Shown here piece after piece: positions 26,479-35,014 of a DNA stretch of 64,000 nt. The notes under the pieces are model-generated. The model was not told where the DNA came from. It was given only the letters and a program-made list of their open reading frames with translations, and searched no databases. Made by a program: the position numbers and the translations under genes. Numbering within the stretch: the first letter of the stretch is position 1; the number at the start of each line of letters is the position of its first letter. Source of the DNA: Legionella quinlivanii (GTDB lineage Bacteria > Pseudomonadota > Gammaproteobacteria > Legionellales > Legionellaceae); the NCBI RefSeq assembly GCF_003265995.1, contig NZ_MVJN01000007.1, forward strand, positions 185,107 through 249,106, in the 5' to 3' direction.

Positions 26479-26563
26479 CTCATTCCCGCGCAGGCGGGAA
26501 TCCATTTTTTCATTAGGCACAGTGCCTGCTCAGGCATGGATCCCCGCCTGCGCGGGGATGACA
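26479..26563. repeat. Dispersed palindromic repeat, family A, copy 4 (purF-purD gap)
   Basis: TCTCATTCCCGCGCAGGCGG ... CCGCCTGCGCGGGGATGACA with central GGCACAGTGCC. It sits between purF and purD in the same transcription unit. Confidence 0.9.
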
Positions 26564-26591
26564 ATAAAGCAGTCTCTTTAATTTCCCCTGC

Positions 26592-28073
26592 TCACTTCTT
26601 CGCCTTATCCTTAGCCCGTTGTAACTCAAGCGCTTTTATTTTTTCCGGTGTAATTGATTTGCAAAAGTATTCACCATCCATACAGGACATACAGGGTTTT
26701 TTGATGTTGTGATCGCCGCGTCGGGTGACTGCCTCTATTAAATCTTCAGATGATTGATACAGTAAAATATCCACACCGATTTCATTGGCTATTTCTTCTT
26801 CAGATTTGTTGGACGCTATCAGCTCCTGAGAGCTGGGAATATCAATACCATAAAAACAGGGATATTTAATCGGAGGGCAAGTGGACACCAGATAAATTTT
26901 CTTTGCCCCCATTTCTTTTATCATTTTTACAATTTCACGAGAGGTAGCGCCGCGAACAATACTATCGTCAACAATGAGGACCGATTTATTTTGTATTTCG
27001 GTTCGTAAAGGAGTTAGTTTGTAGCGAATATTACGCTTGCGTGCTTTCACATTAGGCATTATGAATGTGCGGCCAATAAAAGGATTTTTATAAAGTGCCT
27101 CGGTATAACGAACGCCCATCTCCCGGGCGAAAGACAATGCGGCTGTATTCGCAGTAAAGGGAACGGGCACGACTACATCAGGAATAATATCAGGGTATTG
27201 GGCCTTCCATTGCTTACATAAATTTTGGCCCATCCGTAAGCGGGCGCGGTAAACATTGATATGATTTATTGTAGCGTCGGGTCGGGAGAAATAGACATAT
27301 TCAAAGACGCAGGGCCTGAATTCTGTTTCTCTTTTATTGATAACACGGCGAAACATCTGCCCCGATTGACTGACGTAAACAACCTCTCCAGGCAATACAT
27401 CGCCTTCCTCTTTAAAACCCAGCGCATAAAACGGCGTGGTTTCAGAAGCGAAGATGTAATCGGTTTTACCGAACAGGCCCTCACGAGAGCCCCAGACAAG
27501 GGGTCTAATGCCATGAGGGTCGCGGAAACAAACCAGCCCTTTTCCAATGACCACGCTAACAATGGAATAAGCGCCTTTCACATAATAGGAGATGAATTCC
27601 ACCGCTCTGCAAAGCACTTCAAAAAAGCGCTCATCATCTTCGTCAAAATAAGAATTTGCCAACTGATCAGCCAGTGTGAGCAGAAGTACTTCCGAATCCA
27701 GTGATGAATTAAGATGGCGTTTTTGTTTAAACCGAATTTGCTCGGCTAATTCCTGGTAATTAGTGAGATTGCCATTGTGTGCCATAGCGATGCCGCGCGG
27801 GCTGCCAATCCAGAGAGGCTGAATGTCGGTATTGGTATAACCACCCGCTGTGGGATAGCGGGTATGCCCAATGCCAATGTTTCCAAGGAGACTGCTGACG
27901 TTTTTCTGATTAAAAATCTCTCGAACCAGGCCTAAGCCCTGGCGTGAATAGAAACGCTCGTCACAGGTTAAAATTCCCGCCGCATCCTGACCGCGATGCT
28001 GCAGGTGAATCAGGCTGTCAAATAACTCGTTGGCTACGGGTTCCTGGCTGATAATTCCGACAATCCCACACAT
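26592..28073 (-). CDS. purF: Amidophosphoribosyltransferase
   Basis: 493-residue glutamine PRPP amidotransferase, the first committed step of purine synthesis. The N-terminal nucleophile is Cys2 (MCGIVGI), followed by LQHRGQDAAGI and the Ntn-hydrolase core with HTRYPTAGG and MAHNGNLTNY. The phosphoribosyltransferase part has the PRPP loop VLIVDDSIVRGATSREIVKM and the signature PIKYPCFYGIDIPSSQELIA. The C-terminus has paired cysteines (KKPCMSCMDGEYFC). It follows purC by six bases. Confidence 0.96.
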   Translation of the reverse strand: MCGIVGIISQEPVANELFDSLIHLQHRGQDAAGILTCDERFYSRQGLGLVREIFNQKNVSSLLGNIGIGHTRYPTAGGYTNTDIQPLWIGSPRGIAMAHNGNLTNYQELAEQIRFKQKRHLNSSLDSEVLLLTLADQLANSYFDEDDERFFEVLCRAVEFISYYVKGAYSIVSVVIGKGLVCFRDPHGIRPLVWGSREGLFGKTDYIFASETTPFYALGFKEEGDVLPGEVVYVSQSGQMFRRVINKRETEFRPCVFEYVYFSRPDATINHINVYRARLRMGQNLCKQWKAQYPDIIPDVVVPVPFTANTAALSFAREMGVRYTEALYKNPFIGRTFIMPNVKARKRNIRYKLTPLRTEIQNKSVLIVDDSIVRGATSREIVKMIKEMGAKKIYLVSTCPPIKYPCFYGIDIPSSQELIASNKSEEEIANEIGVDILLYQSSEDLIEAVTRRGDHNIKKPCMSCMDGEYFCKSITPEKIKALELQRAKDKAKK

Positions 28074-28079
28074 AATCGA

Positions 28080-29075
28080 CTACCTTATATAATCAGCGAT
28101 ATTATGCAATATGCGTTTTTCTGCTGTTTCATGATGTTTTTGGAACTCAAATGGGCGGCCAGTGATCATTTCATACAATTGGATGTATCGTAGAGACAGC
28201 TGCTCGACTAATTCCTGGGGCGCTTTTGGCAAATCATTATCTTTATAAGGATCACAGTTTTTGGCAAACCACAGACGCAAAAATTCCTTATCAATGTTTT
28301 CCGGCTCAAGACCCTCAGCAACACGTTGCTCATAGGTATTGGCCAACCAGTAACGACTTGAGTCCGGGGTATGAATTTCATCCACTACAATGACCTTGCC
28401 TGAAGAATCCAGACCAAATTCATATTTGGTATCAACCAGTATTAATCCATGCTGGCGCGCAATTTCAACGCCTCTGGCATATAATTTCTTCGCTAAAACG
28501 CTGGCCTGTTGCCAATGTTCTTCTTTCATCCAGCCTTCGGAAATAATCTCTTGTGGAGAGATTGGCCTATCATGAACTTTTTCCTTGGTGGTCGGAGTCA
28601 GAACTGCTTCTTCCAATATCTGGTTCTTTTTCAGGCCTTCTGGAAAGGATATACCGCAATAATTTCGGACTCCTTTGTTGTATTGAGTCCAGAGAGAGGT
28701 ATCGGTGGTGCCAGTAATATAGCCTCGCATTACAAATTCAATAGGAAATACCTGGCATTTTTTTGCAATGACTGCATTGGGATCTGGAATGGCGACGAGA
28801 TGGTTGGGAACGATGTCTTTGGTTTGCTCAAACCACCAGGCACTGGTTAGGTTGAGTACTTGTCCTTTGCAGGGGATAAGAGCGAGAGGTCTGTCGAAGG
28901 CGGTCAGTCGATCAGTGGTAATCAGCAAAAGATATTCACCCAAATCGTAAGAATCCCTGACTTTACCTGTGTATTTCTCACCTACTGGCAGGTTAGTCTG
29001 ATCCAGAAGATAAGCTTGTTCAGCGCGTATCTCTTCCAGATAACGGGAAGTCATAGTTGAAGTATTCGTGAGCAT
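28080..29075 (-). CDS. purC: SAICAR synthase
   Basis: 331-residue phosphoribosylaminoimidazole-succinocarboxamide synthase (CAIR plus aspartate to SAICAR). Motifs: GKVRDSYDLGEYLLLITTDR, SAFDR-type TAFDRPLALIPCKGQVLN, EFVMRGYITGTTDTSLW, and LVDTKYEFGLDSSGKVIVVDE with HTPDSSRYW. It belongs to the longer, yeast-like form rather than the about 240-residue enzyme of enterics. I keep the start at 29075 because AGGGAA lies six bases upstream; this makes a 56-base overlap with the end of the PurQ-PurS gene. ATG 29054 would shorten the overlap but has no ribosome site. Confidence 0.93.
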   Translation of the reverse strand: MLTNTSTMTSRYLEEIRAEQAYLLDQTNLPVGEKYTGKVRDSYDLGEYLLLITTDRLTAFDRPLALIPCKGQVLNLTSAWWFEQTKDIVPNHLVAIPDPNAVIAKKCQVFPIEFVMRGYITGTTDTSLWTQYNKGVRNYCGISFPEGLKKNQILEEAVLTPTTKEKVHDRPISPQEIISEGWMKEEHWQQASVLAKKLYARGVEIARQHGLILVDTKYEFGLDSSGKVIVVDEIHTPDSSRYWLANTYEQRVAEGLEPENIDKEFLRLWFAKNCDPYKDNDLPKAPQELVEQLSLRYIQLYEMITGRPFEFQKHHETAEKRILHNIADYIR

Positions 29076-30294
29076 ACCGGTTCCCTAATATGTTAGTTGA
29101 TAAAATATCTTTAACAAACTGACTGACAGGCAGTGTATCGCTGTGAAACTGCCAGACTACTCCATGCCTTATCTTAAGTCCTGTATCTGTATCATGTTGA
29201 GCATCGAGCGTCTGTTTGGCTTGCTGACCTATCAAATCCTCTTTAGTTCGTACCAGACAGGAGAAACTGTTATTTTGTTCAGTATAGGACGCAGGTTTAT
29301 AAATTTGTTCTTTCCGTTCGCAAAATAAAACACCGCTTGATTGGACGCGCTCGAGCTGACTGGCCGATTCGCTAATAATTTCCCAATGATCAAAGCGTCT
29401 GACTTTAACGGGAAACCCCATTTTTTCGAGGGTTTTTTGAACAGTAAGAGCTTCATTATCTGTGATATTCAGCTGGATTAGATATTCTTTAGAGCCTCTT
29501 TGAGGCTGATAAGCTTGAATGGAAATTTCAGGAACAGGCCGCGTGCTATAGTTTGTGTTAGGTTTACTGCCTTCGCTGATATATTCACGCATTGAATGAA
29601 AAATTGCATCGCCATTTTCTGTTCTCTCGGGATGAGGCATCATTGCCATCACATTACCTGCTTCATTTGAAATGGCGGCAATATTGTGTAGTGAGCCATT
29701 GGGATTAATGGGGAAATGATCGATGATTTGGCCCTGTTCGTCGCAGTAGCGAAAAAGGCATAAGCCATTTTCCTGCAGATACTGTAATATGGATTCAGGC
29801 ATGATAAACCGGCCTTCAGCATGTGCAACTGGTAAATGAATGATGGTTTTTGAATCGAGAAAACGGGTAAAGGCATTGTGTTGATAATTATCAGCCAAAC
29901 GCATATTGACCCAGCTGTTGTAGAACCCTGTGCCAAGAATCTTACCTTCCTGTATACGTTTATTCTCAGTAAGCGCGATTTCCCCATAGCCAGGGATCAT
30001 GCCTGATTCGACGAGAATTTGTGCGCCATTACAAATTCCTAAAACGGGTTTTCCTTTTAAACTTTGCTTTTTTATGTCATTCAAAACAGGATCAAGTGCT
30101 GCGATAATTCCTGCCCGCGAACGATCTTCATAGGAAAAGCCGCCTATTAATACATAACCATCCAGGGTTTCCAGCTTATGCAACGGCTCATTCCACAAAA
30201 ATTCTACGGGCTCCATTTTGGCCCGTTTGATTGCCAGAGCAGTTTCCCGTTCACAGTTTGAACCAGGGAATTGAATCAGGCCGATGCGGATCAT
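29020..30294 (-). CDS. purQ: FGAM synthase glutaminase PurQ fused to PurS-like domain(s)
   Basis: 424-residue protein. Residues 1-243 are PurQ, the glutaminase subunit of formylglycinamidine ribonucleotide synthase: IGLIQFPGSNCERETALAIK, nucleophile Cys88 in GICNGAQILVE, and His221/Glu223 in HPERTENGD. The remaining 180 residues are not part of PurQ. Residues about 269-335 (KEYLIQLNITDN, ALTVQKTLEKMGFP, VKVRRFDHWEII) fit the ferredoxin-like PurS subunit. Residues about 344-418 look like a second copy, ending VKDILSTNILGNRYAHEYFN, as PurS ends near a conserved NPVIE-type segment. The tail assignment is inference. PurS normally bridges PurQ and small PurL. Overlaps: ATGA with purM, 56 bases with purC. 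Confidence 0.87.
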   Translation of the reverse strand: MIRIGLIQFPGSNCERETALAIKRAKMEPVEFLWNEPLHKLETLDGYVLIGGFSYEDRSRAGIIAALDPVLNDIKKQSLKGKPVLGICNGAQILVESGMIPGYGEIALTENKRIQEGKILGTGFYNSWVNMRLADNYQHNAFTRFLDSKTIIHLPVAHAEGRFIMPESILQYLQENGLCLFRYCDEQGQIIDHFPINPNGSLHNIAAISNEAGNVMAMMPHPERTENGDAIFHSMREYISEGSKPNTNYSTRPVPEISIQAYQPQRGSKEYLIQLNITDNEALTVQKTLEKMGFPVKVRRFDHWEIISESASQLERVQSSGVLFCERKEQIYKPASYTEQNNSFSCLVRTKEDLIGQQAKQTLDAQHDTDTGLKIRHGVVWQFHSDTLPVSQFVKDILSTNILGNRYAHEYFNYDFPLSGRDTR

Positions 30295-31334
30295 AGTAGA
30301 GTGACCTCTCTGTTACCGTTAGTTATACGTCCGATTTCATACAGGGGGAAATCAGGAAATGCCTTTAAGGTTTTGGTAATCGCTGTTTGTGCTTCAGGCG
30401 CAAAAACCAAAACCATCCCCGCACCCATGTTGAACGTGCGATAGAGTTCTCGATCATCTAAACGGCTAATGCGTCGCAACAGATTGAACAGGGGGAGTTG
30501 GGGTATCTTATTTTTATTTATTTGTGCAGCACAGCCAGCCGGCAACACCCGTGGAATATTCTCAAGCAAGCCGCCACCCGTAATATGTGCCATTCCTTTT
30601 ATGGGCATATTATTATCAAGCAGATGCAGAATCGGTTTGGTATAGTTGATATGCGGAGTCAGCAGCTCTTCACCAAGGCTTTGATCAAAATCCTGTAAAT
30701 GAGAGTTCACATCATAAGCGGCGACATCAAAAAATAATTTCCTGGCCAGAGTGTAGCCATTCGTATGAAGCCCGCTTGAGGCAAAACAGGCGACAATATC
30801 GCCTTCACAGATAGTTTGTCCTAAAATCGCTTTGTCTTTTTCTACAACGCCAGTAATAATACCCACAAGATCAAGCTCGCCTGGACAATAGGTTCCCGGC
30901 ATTTCTGCCATCTCGCCACCGACCAGTGAAATATCATTATCACGGCATGCATTCACCATGCCTTTGATAATATCCTCAATAATTAAAGGATTTAATTTGT
31001 CGTTGGCAATGTAATCCAGCAAGGTCAGCGGTTTGGCGCCTAAAACAATAATGTCGTTGGCAGTAGCACTCACCAAATCCATACCAATAGTGTCAAATTT
31101 TTGCATCATTCTGGCGACCATCATTTTGGTTCCTACGCCATCGATGCTTTGTACCAGCACAGGATGCCTATAATGTTCCAGCAGAGATTTTAAATCATAC
31201 ATGGAGGCGAAATTGCCGATACCGGTTAAAACCTGTTTGGAAAAAGTACTTTCAACTGCATTTTTGATACGCTTAACGGCCTGATTGCCTGCCTCTACAT
31301 CCACACCTGCTGTTTTATAATCGATGCTTGTCAT
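30291..31334 (-). CDS. purM: Phosphoribosylformylglycinamidine cyclo-ligase (AIR synthase)
   Basis: 347-residue ATP-dependent enzyme closing the imidazole ring (FGAM to AIR). DYKTAGVDVEAGNQAVKRIK and HPVLVQSIDGVGTKMMVA carry the N-terminal family signature; CRDNDISLVGGEMAEMPGTY and HITGGGLLENIPRVLP are further conserved blocks, with GAGMVLVF at the end. It belongs to the same fold as PurL. It overlaps purL by four bases upstream and purQ-S by four downstream, indicating tight translational coupling. Confidence 0.96.
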   Translation of the reverse strand: MTSIDYKTAGVDVEAGNQAVKRIKNAVESTFSKQVLTGIGNFASMYDLKSLLEHYRHPVLVQSIDGVGTKMMVARMMQKFDTIGMDLVSATANDIIVLGAKPLTLLDYIANDKLNPLIIEDIIKGMVNACRDNDISLVGGEMAEMPGTYCPGELDLVGIITGVVEKDKAILGQTICEGDIVACFASSGLHTNGYTLARKLFFDVAAYDVNSHLQDFDQSLGEELLTPHINYTKPILHLLDNNMPIKGMAHITGGGLLENIPRVLPAGCAAQINKNKIPQLPLFNLLRRISRLDDRELYRTFNMGAGMVLVFAPEAQTAITKTLKAFPDFPLYEIGRITNGNREVTLL

Positions 31335-33694
31335 GATAAAAGCCTTTTGCGTAAACCATTAGTCCAGGCCGAACGAGCGTCTTCGACAGCCAGATTAATC
31401 AGAGAGTTAATTTTTATGCAGGACGCCTGGGTAGTTTTACCAATAACCTGAGGATTAACTTGATATTCAGCAAATAAATTAAGAATAGCCTCAAGATCAT
31501 CAGGGGATACTTCCAGGATAAAACCACCGGCTTCTGCAAATAGCAACTTATCGGCGGCAAGCGGATCTGTTAAATGCACCTCAGCACCGATGCCAAGTCT
31601 AAAGCTCATCTGCGCCAATGCAGTCGCAATGCCGCCTCGGGAAATTACCGATGCCGAGAGGATCAGGCTCTGCTGAATAGCCTGATAGACTGCAATAAAC
31701 TCCTGACCAATTTTTTCCAGATCAGGTTTGGGTAAACTATTACCCAGTTTAAGCTGCGTTTGAAAGTAAACACTGCCCCCGCATTCGTCACGCCGTGCAC
31801 CCACCAGAATCAGGATCGAACCGGCTTGTTGGAAGGAATGTGTTAAGGCCTTGCCAGCATCGGGCATGGCGCCGGCGCAACTGATAATGGGGCTGGGTGG
31901 GATAGAGCTTTTGGTTGATTCGTTATAAAGCGAGACATTCCCCGATATAATCGGCAGGCTAAACTGAGGATAATCAATAACTGGAATTGCTTTTGAAGCA
32001 TCAACAATACCTTGTATAGCTTCAATAAGCTCTGCCATTTGCTCTGGTTTTTCCGGATTGCCAAAGCATAGGCAATCGGTCAGAGCAACAGGCCATGCAC
32101 CAGTTGCAACAATGTTGCGCGCGGCTTCCACAACAGCATTGACCGCACCCCAGTAGGCATCAATTTTACAATAGGCAGGGTTTTGAGCAACTGAAAGGGC
32201 AACGCCTGTTTTACGAATTTCAACCGGGTATTTATCTTCGTTAAAGGGGGTCAAAACACCTGCGGCAGCTTCACCGCGCTCCAGCCAGGTGCGACCCTGA
32301 ACCTGTTTGTCGTAAGTTTCATAAACAGGCTCCCGACATGCGATATTTTCATGCGTTAATAGCTCAATCAGCGCGGTATTGAAGTCAGATGGCGGGGTGG
32401 TTTCAGAACTATCGAATTCGCGTTGTTTCTTTTCATAGGGTCTTGAGTACAGGATCCCTTGGGTGATATCTCCGGCCTTTGCCTGAACTATCGTTTGATT
32501 GTTATAGTTAACGATATATTGATCGTCTGAACGCAGTCTCCCTATGATGGTCGCCTGAGCGCCGTCGCAAATATCGGGCAGAGCAAAACGGATATTGTAA
32601 TGTTGCAGGAATCGGTCAGCGAGAGACTCGGGAACCACCCACATAAAGCGTTCCTGTGTTTCAGAGCACAAGATAACTGCCGGCAGTAAATCAGCTATAC
32701 TCGTGGGGACTTTTTCAAGATCAATTTCAGCACCGAAACCAGCGGCATCAGCCAGCTCAACACTGGCACAGGCAATTCCACCTGCTCCAAGATCTTTAAA
32801 TCCGACATGAGCAATCAGATTATCGTTTCTCAACTGTTCAAACATAGCATAATTGGCTTTCAGAATATGGCGCTGCAAAAAGGCATTAGGCTCTTGTACT
32901 GCACCCTTATTCTCATTTTCCTGTTCGCTGTCTAAGGTCGATGAGGCAAATGCTGCGCCGCCAAAACCACTATTATCTGTCGGCTTTCCAACCAGAATAA
33001 ACACGTAGTCTTTTGCATCAGCAGGAGCGTGGGAATGAATGATCTGATCCTCGCGCACCACACCTAAAGTCACCAGGGTAACCAGGCAATTTTCATTATA
33101 ACCTTCGTCATAAGCGACATCACCTGCGAGATTCGGGATCCCCAATGGATTGGCATAGCCTGCAATTCCCCGGACTACACCTTCCTGAATCCATTTGGTT
33201 TTCGCGCGGTCGATGGCCCCGAATCGCAGACTGTCTGCCACGGCAATCACTTCAGCCCCCATACAGCATACATCCCGTACATTACCTCCCACTCCGGTTG
33301 CAGCACCTTCATAGGGAACGAGTTGAGAGGGATGATTATGCGATTCATGACTCATCACAATGCCATAGCGTTTGCCTTGCTTATCGATGGCGACGGAAAT
33401 AATACCGGCATCTTCTTTTGGACCGAGTATGACATGAGGGCCGTCTGTGACAAATTGTTTCAGGTGTATTCTGCTGCTTTTATAAGAGCAATGTTCCGAG
33501 CCCTGGATGGACCACAAGATACATTCTGCATAAGTAGGGGGGCGTTTTAAAAAGTCGTTTTGTATGGTAAGTGCTTCGTCGACAGTCAGGCGGATATTAA
33601 ATTGATTCAGGAGCCGAGCGATATCATCCCTGGAGAGAAGGGAGAAGTCAAAAAAATCGGGCGTTTTCGTCACTGAGTCATCCTTCGGGCTCAA
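31331..33694 (-). CDS. purL: FGAM synthase, PurL catalytic subunit (small form)
   Basis: 787-residue synthetase subunit that uses ammonia from PurQ to make FGAM. The length and the absence of a C-terminal glutaminase show the split PurL/PurQ/PurS type rather than the single about 1300-residue enzyme usual in gammaproteobacteria. Motifs: SEHCSYKSSR (active-site region), MSHESHNHPSQLVPYEGAAT and GVGGNVRDVCCMGA, LAGDVAYDEGYNENC, and ISGNVSLYNESTKSSIPPSP. First gene of the block; 67 bases separate it from the EAL gene upstream, a space holding a 9-bp inverted repeat. Confidence 0.96.
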   Translation of the reverse strand: MSPKDDSVTKTPDFFDFSLLSRDDIARLLNQFNIRLTVDEALTIQNDFLKRPPTYAECILWSIQGSEHCSYKSSRIHLKQFVTDGPHVILGPKEDAGIISVAIDKQGKRYGIVMSHESHNHPSQLVPYEGAATGVGGNVRDVCCMGAEVIAVADSLRFGAIDRAKTKWIQEGVVRGIAGYANPLGIPNLAGDVAYDEGYNENCLVTLVTLGVVREDQIIHSHAPADAKDYVFILVGKPTDNSGFGGAAFASSTLDSEQENENKGAVQEPNAFLQRHILKANYAMFEQLRNDNLIAHVGFKDLGAGGIACASVELADAAGFGAEIDLEKVPTSIADLLPAVILCSETQERFMWVVPESLADRFLQHYNIRFALPDICDGAQATIIGRLRSDDQYIVNYNNQTIVQAKAGDITQGILYSRPYEKKQREFDSSETTPPSDFNTALIELLTHENIACREPVYETYDKQVQGRTWLERGEAAAGVLTPFNEDKYPVEIRKTGVALSVAQNPAYCKIDAYWGAVNAVVEAARNIVATGAWPVALTDCLCFGNPEKPEQMAELIEAIQGIVDASKAIPVIDYPQFSLPIISGNVSLYNESTKSSIPPSPIISCAGAMPDAGKALTHSFQQAGSILILVGARRDECGGSVYFQTQLKLGNSLPKPDLEKIGQEFIAVYQAIQQSLILSASVISRGGIATALAQMSFRLGIGAEVHLTDPLAADKLLFAEAGGFILEVSPDDLEAILNLFAEYQVNPQVIGKTTQASCIKINSLINLAVEDARSAWTNGLRKRLLS

Positions 33695-33705
33695 ACGTAT
33701 TGTAT

Positions 33706-33749
33706 AAGATAGCAGCTTTTAAATTTAAATCAATATTTTTTGCTATCTT
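33706..33749. promoter_or_regulatory. Inverted repeat in the purL upstream gap
   Basis: AAGATAGCA (33706-33714) and TGCTATCTT (33741-33749) are perfect inverted copies around an AT-rich 26-base centre. On the minus strand a TTGATT lies inside the loop, and TATCTT or TATACA could serve as -10. It could be promoter/operator DNA or a hairpin; no PurR-type box is evident. Confidence 0.35.
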
Positions 33750-33761
33750 TGCATAATTTGG

Positions 33762-35000
33762 TCAATTTGTTGAAAATTGGATTGATCGGCTCTTGATCCA
33801 TTCAAGTATTTCCTTGGCTACCAAAGGATGGGAAATGTAGTAACCCTGGGCCTGATCGCAACCTATCTCGCATAAATAGCTGAGCGTATCCTTATCTTCG
33901 AGTCCTTCCGCGGTGGTTTGTAAGCCCAGACTTTTCCCTAAATCCACTATCGATTTGATCACAACTTTGGATTCCAGAGAGTGTTTTGCATTAATGACAA
34001 AGGATTTATCAATTTTGATTTCCGAGAAAGGCAGGCGAACCAGTTGCAACATGGAGGAAAAGCCTGTTCCGAAATCATCGATGGATAATTCAAAACCCTG
34101 CATTCTCAGACGTGTCAGAATTTCCAGAGACGCAACCGGATCTTCCATCGCTGCGGTTTCTGTCAGTTCCAGAATCAAACAATTAGGCTCGAGTCCAAGC
34201 TTTTTGATGTTTTTACTTAATTGCTCAAACAGTGCGGTGTTTTTCAGGGAGGAAGTCGAAATATTAACAGATAGCTTTAGGTTTTTAATTGTTTTTTCTG
34301 GAAGGTATTGTTTATATACAGGACCTGAGGTGATTTCGCTAAACCAGTGCAAAGCCTGATCCAATACTTCATAGGTAATGCCATCAATCAGGTGACAGGA
34401 TTCAGCAAAGGGTATGAAGCGATCGGGCTGTACAATGCCAAATCGGGTGTTGACCCAGCGGCTTAATACTTCAAATCCTTTTAATTCCTGAGTTTTACAG
34501 TCGATCTTGGGCTGATAAACCACATAAATCTCTTTTTGCTCCAGCGCATTGGATAAATCACTTTTTAGTAGAAGTTCTGGATTTTTATCAATTAAACCGA
34601 AGTAGTGTGACGGTGGTTTTTTGACTGAGGTGTTTAGCTGAGTTAATAATTTTCTAAGATCAGTTAATGAAAAAGGTTTGGGAAGTACTGCCACTACATT
34701 GAGACCGTGCTCATAAGCTGTTCTCTGGGCAGCATCCAATACCCGACTGCCCACTCCGCTGGTTATAAGTATCTTGGATGTGCAGTGATGTCTTGCCAAC
34801 TCAGTCATGACCTGAATACCGTCCATTTCAGGCATAATCAAATCGATAGCGAGAAATTCTGGTTCCCAGGTCTGAACCTGATCCAGAAATGTCGCTGGAT
34901 TTGTTGTATATTCAGCTTCGATGTCTGTAAACCGTGCAATGTTTTGAATGGTTTTACAGATCATTACATCATCATCCAGAATTAATAAACGATTACTCAT
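33762..35000 (-). CDS. Receiver-EAL protein, probable c-di-GMP phosphodiesterase
   Basis: 412-residue response regulator. Residues about 5-120 are a receiver (LLILDDDVMICKTIQ, phospho-acceptor Asp in FLAIDLIMPEMDG, Lys in VLPKPFSL). Residues about 165-405 are an EAL domain in which catalytic residues appear kept: EVLSRW (EVL form), NISTSSL, LELTETAAM, IDDFGTGFSS, KIDKSF, TAEGLED and QGYYISHP. It should hydrolyse c-di-GMP under control of phosphorylation. ATG 35000 is chosen because GGAAGA lies upstream; an ATG at 35018 overlaps the kinase stop (ATGA) and would couple translation. It is almost certainly the partner of the kinase gene upstream. Confidence 0.9.
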   Translation of the reverse strand: MSNRLLILDDDVMICKTIQNIARFTDIEAEYTTNPATFLDQVQTWEPEFLAIDLIMPEMDGIQVMTELARHHCTSKILITSGVGSRVLDAAQRTAYEHGLNVVAVLPKPFSLTDLRKLLTQLNTSVKKPPSHYFGLIDKNPELLLKSDLSNALEQKEIYVVYQPKIDCKTQELKGFEVLSRWVNTRFGIVQPDRFIPFAESCHLIDGITYEVLDQALHWFSEITSGPVYKQYLPEKTIKNLKLSVNISTSSLKNTALFEQLSKNIKKLGLEPNCLILELTETAAMEDPVASLEILTRLRMQGFELSIDDFGTGFSSMLQLVRLPFSEIKIDKSFVINAKHSLESKVVIKSIVDLGKSLGLQTTAEGLEDKDTLSYLCEIGCDQAQGYYISHPLVAKEILEWIKSRSIQFSTN

Positions 35001-35014
35001 CCTGGTCTTCCTTG

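Noticed and set aside
26323..26712. 129-residue plus-strand ORF over purD/purF and a repeat
   Set aside because: Antisense to purD and purF ends and built largely from repeat A.
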